The notes under the pieces are model-generated. The model did not search any database, was not told the DNA's origin, and saw nothing but the letters and a program-made list of their open reading frames with translations. A program made the translations under genes and the position numbers. Source: Paracoccaceae bacterium (GTDB taxonomy: Bacteria > Pseudomonadota > Alphaproteobacteria > Rhodobacterales > Rhodobacteraceae). Taken from it: a stretch of DNA of 6,730 nucleotides. This document shows positions 6,233-6,730 of the stretch, piece after piece. The stretch lies in the NCBI GenBank assembly GCA_026709725.1, contig JAPOSK010000074.1, positions 1 to 6,730 of the forward strand. The letters are read 5' to 3'. How positions within the stretch are numbered: position 1 is the first letter of the stretch; every line of letters begins with the position of its first letter.

Positions 6233-6730
6233 ATGCTTGGTCTTGATATCATTGATGCAACACTGGTGCCGGCCCTTCTGATCGCACTCATTGCCGGGCT
6301 CTTCAGTTTTGTCTCACCCTGTGTGCTGCCGATTGTTCCGCCTTATCTTGCATATATGTCCGGGATGACGCTGAACGAACTATCGGCAACAGGTTATGCC
6401 CGCAACCGGGCCCTTGTGCGTTCCGTTTTCTTTGTCCTTGGCCTCTCGGTCGTTTTTGTCATCCTCGGTCTGACGGCGGCTGCCCTTGGCAATGCATTTA
6501 TTCGCAACCAGATTCTCTTTCAGCGCATCGCCGGAGTTGTCATTATCCTCTTTGGCCTGCATTTTACAGGTCTGCTTCGAATCCCGGCTCTCAATTTCGA
6601 GTTTCGTTTCAATCCGTCACACATGATCCGGGGTCCGGGTGGAGCATTTGTGCTTGGCCTTGCATTCGCCTTTGGCTGGACCCCCTGTATCGGCCCCCAG
6701 CTCGGGGCAATTCTGGCACTTGCGGCACAG
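6233..6730 (+). CDS. ccdA: CcdA-type cytochrome c biogenesis / thiol-disulfide transmembrane protein (3' end missing)
   Basis: CcdA proteins, like the central domain of DsbD, carry reducing equivalents from cytoplasmic thioredoxin across the inner membrane for cytochrome c maturation and other periplasmic thiol proteins. The first 166 residues are visible; the full protein is usually about 230-250. Membrane segments are evident at about residues 10-32, 63-85, 99-115 and 137-160. The two conserved motifs are present: FVSPCVLPIVPPYLAYMSG with Cys30, and FGWTPCIGP with Cys152. Their spacing of 122 residues equals that of Cys163 and Cys285 in E. coli DsbD. The ATG at 6233 is the only reasonable in-frame start, giving MLGLDIIDATLVPALL; AAGGG at 6214-6218 is a rather distant ribosome binding site. 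No N-terminal periplasmic domain is encoded, so it is CcdA-like and not full-length DsbD. The name ccdA reflects family, not proven role. Confidence 0.92.
   Translation, partial: MLGLDIIDATLVPALLIALIAGLFSFVSPCVLPIVPPYLAYMSGMTLNELSATGYARNRALVRSVFFVLGLSVVFVILGLTAAALGNAFIRNQILFQRIAGVVIILFGLHFTGLLRIPALNFEFRFNPSHMIRGPGGAFVLGLAFAFGWTPCIGPQLGAILALAAQ

Overview
The window looks like chromosomal DNA from a proteobacterium, most likely an alphaproteobacterium. That placement rests on moderately GC-rich coding sequence and on the general look of the HsdR, TusA and CcdA proteins. An acetic-acid-bacterium-type host is possible, but this is an impression and not a measured assignment.

Left part (1-3848): the distal end of a type I restriction-modification locus on the + strand. 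It opens inside a DUF4268-family protein whose N-terminus lies outside the window. The stop codon of that gene overlaps by one base the start of a complete, apparently intact hsdR of 1025 codons. HsdR carries the PD-(D/E)XK nuclease motif, the superfamily 2 motor motifs (Walker A, DEAH, TGTP, the motif V/VI region) and the C-terminal region typical of these proteins. hsdM and hsdS are not seen and presumably lie upstream of position 1.

Middle part (3849-5536): a short spacer with two mutually exclusive hairpins, then a broken gene of the AAA-ATPase-like / PDDEXK_9 family (about 520 codons if repaired). It is interrupted by two frameshifts and an in-frame TAG. Its Walker B and nuclease ExK motifs have also changed, which points to a decayed gene more than to sequencing error alone. 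Next to a restriction locus, this gives the region the look of an accessory or defence-associated segment.

Spacer (5537-5906): about 370 bases with no recognisable gene. It holds a perfect 15-base odd palindrome, a 44-codon ORF of unknown nature preceded by a very good Shine-Dalgarno sequence, and a pair of nested inverted repeats.

Right part (5907-6730): a divergent pair. A TusA-family sulfur-carrier gene lies on the - strand. A ccdA-type thiol-disulfide membrane transporter gene lies on the + strand and runs off the window end. They share an 86-base intergenic region containing a 6+6 inverted repeat that overlaps a TTGACA-like -35 box. This part reads as sulfur/thiol housekeeping flanking the accessory segment. 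No RNA genes, insertion sequences, CRISPR arrays or origins were recognised.
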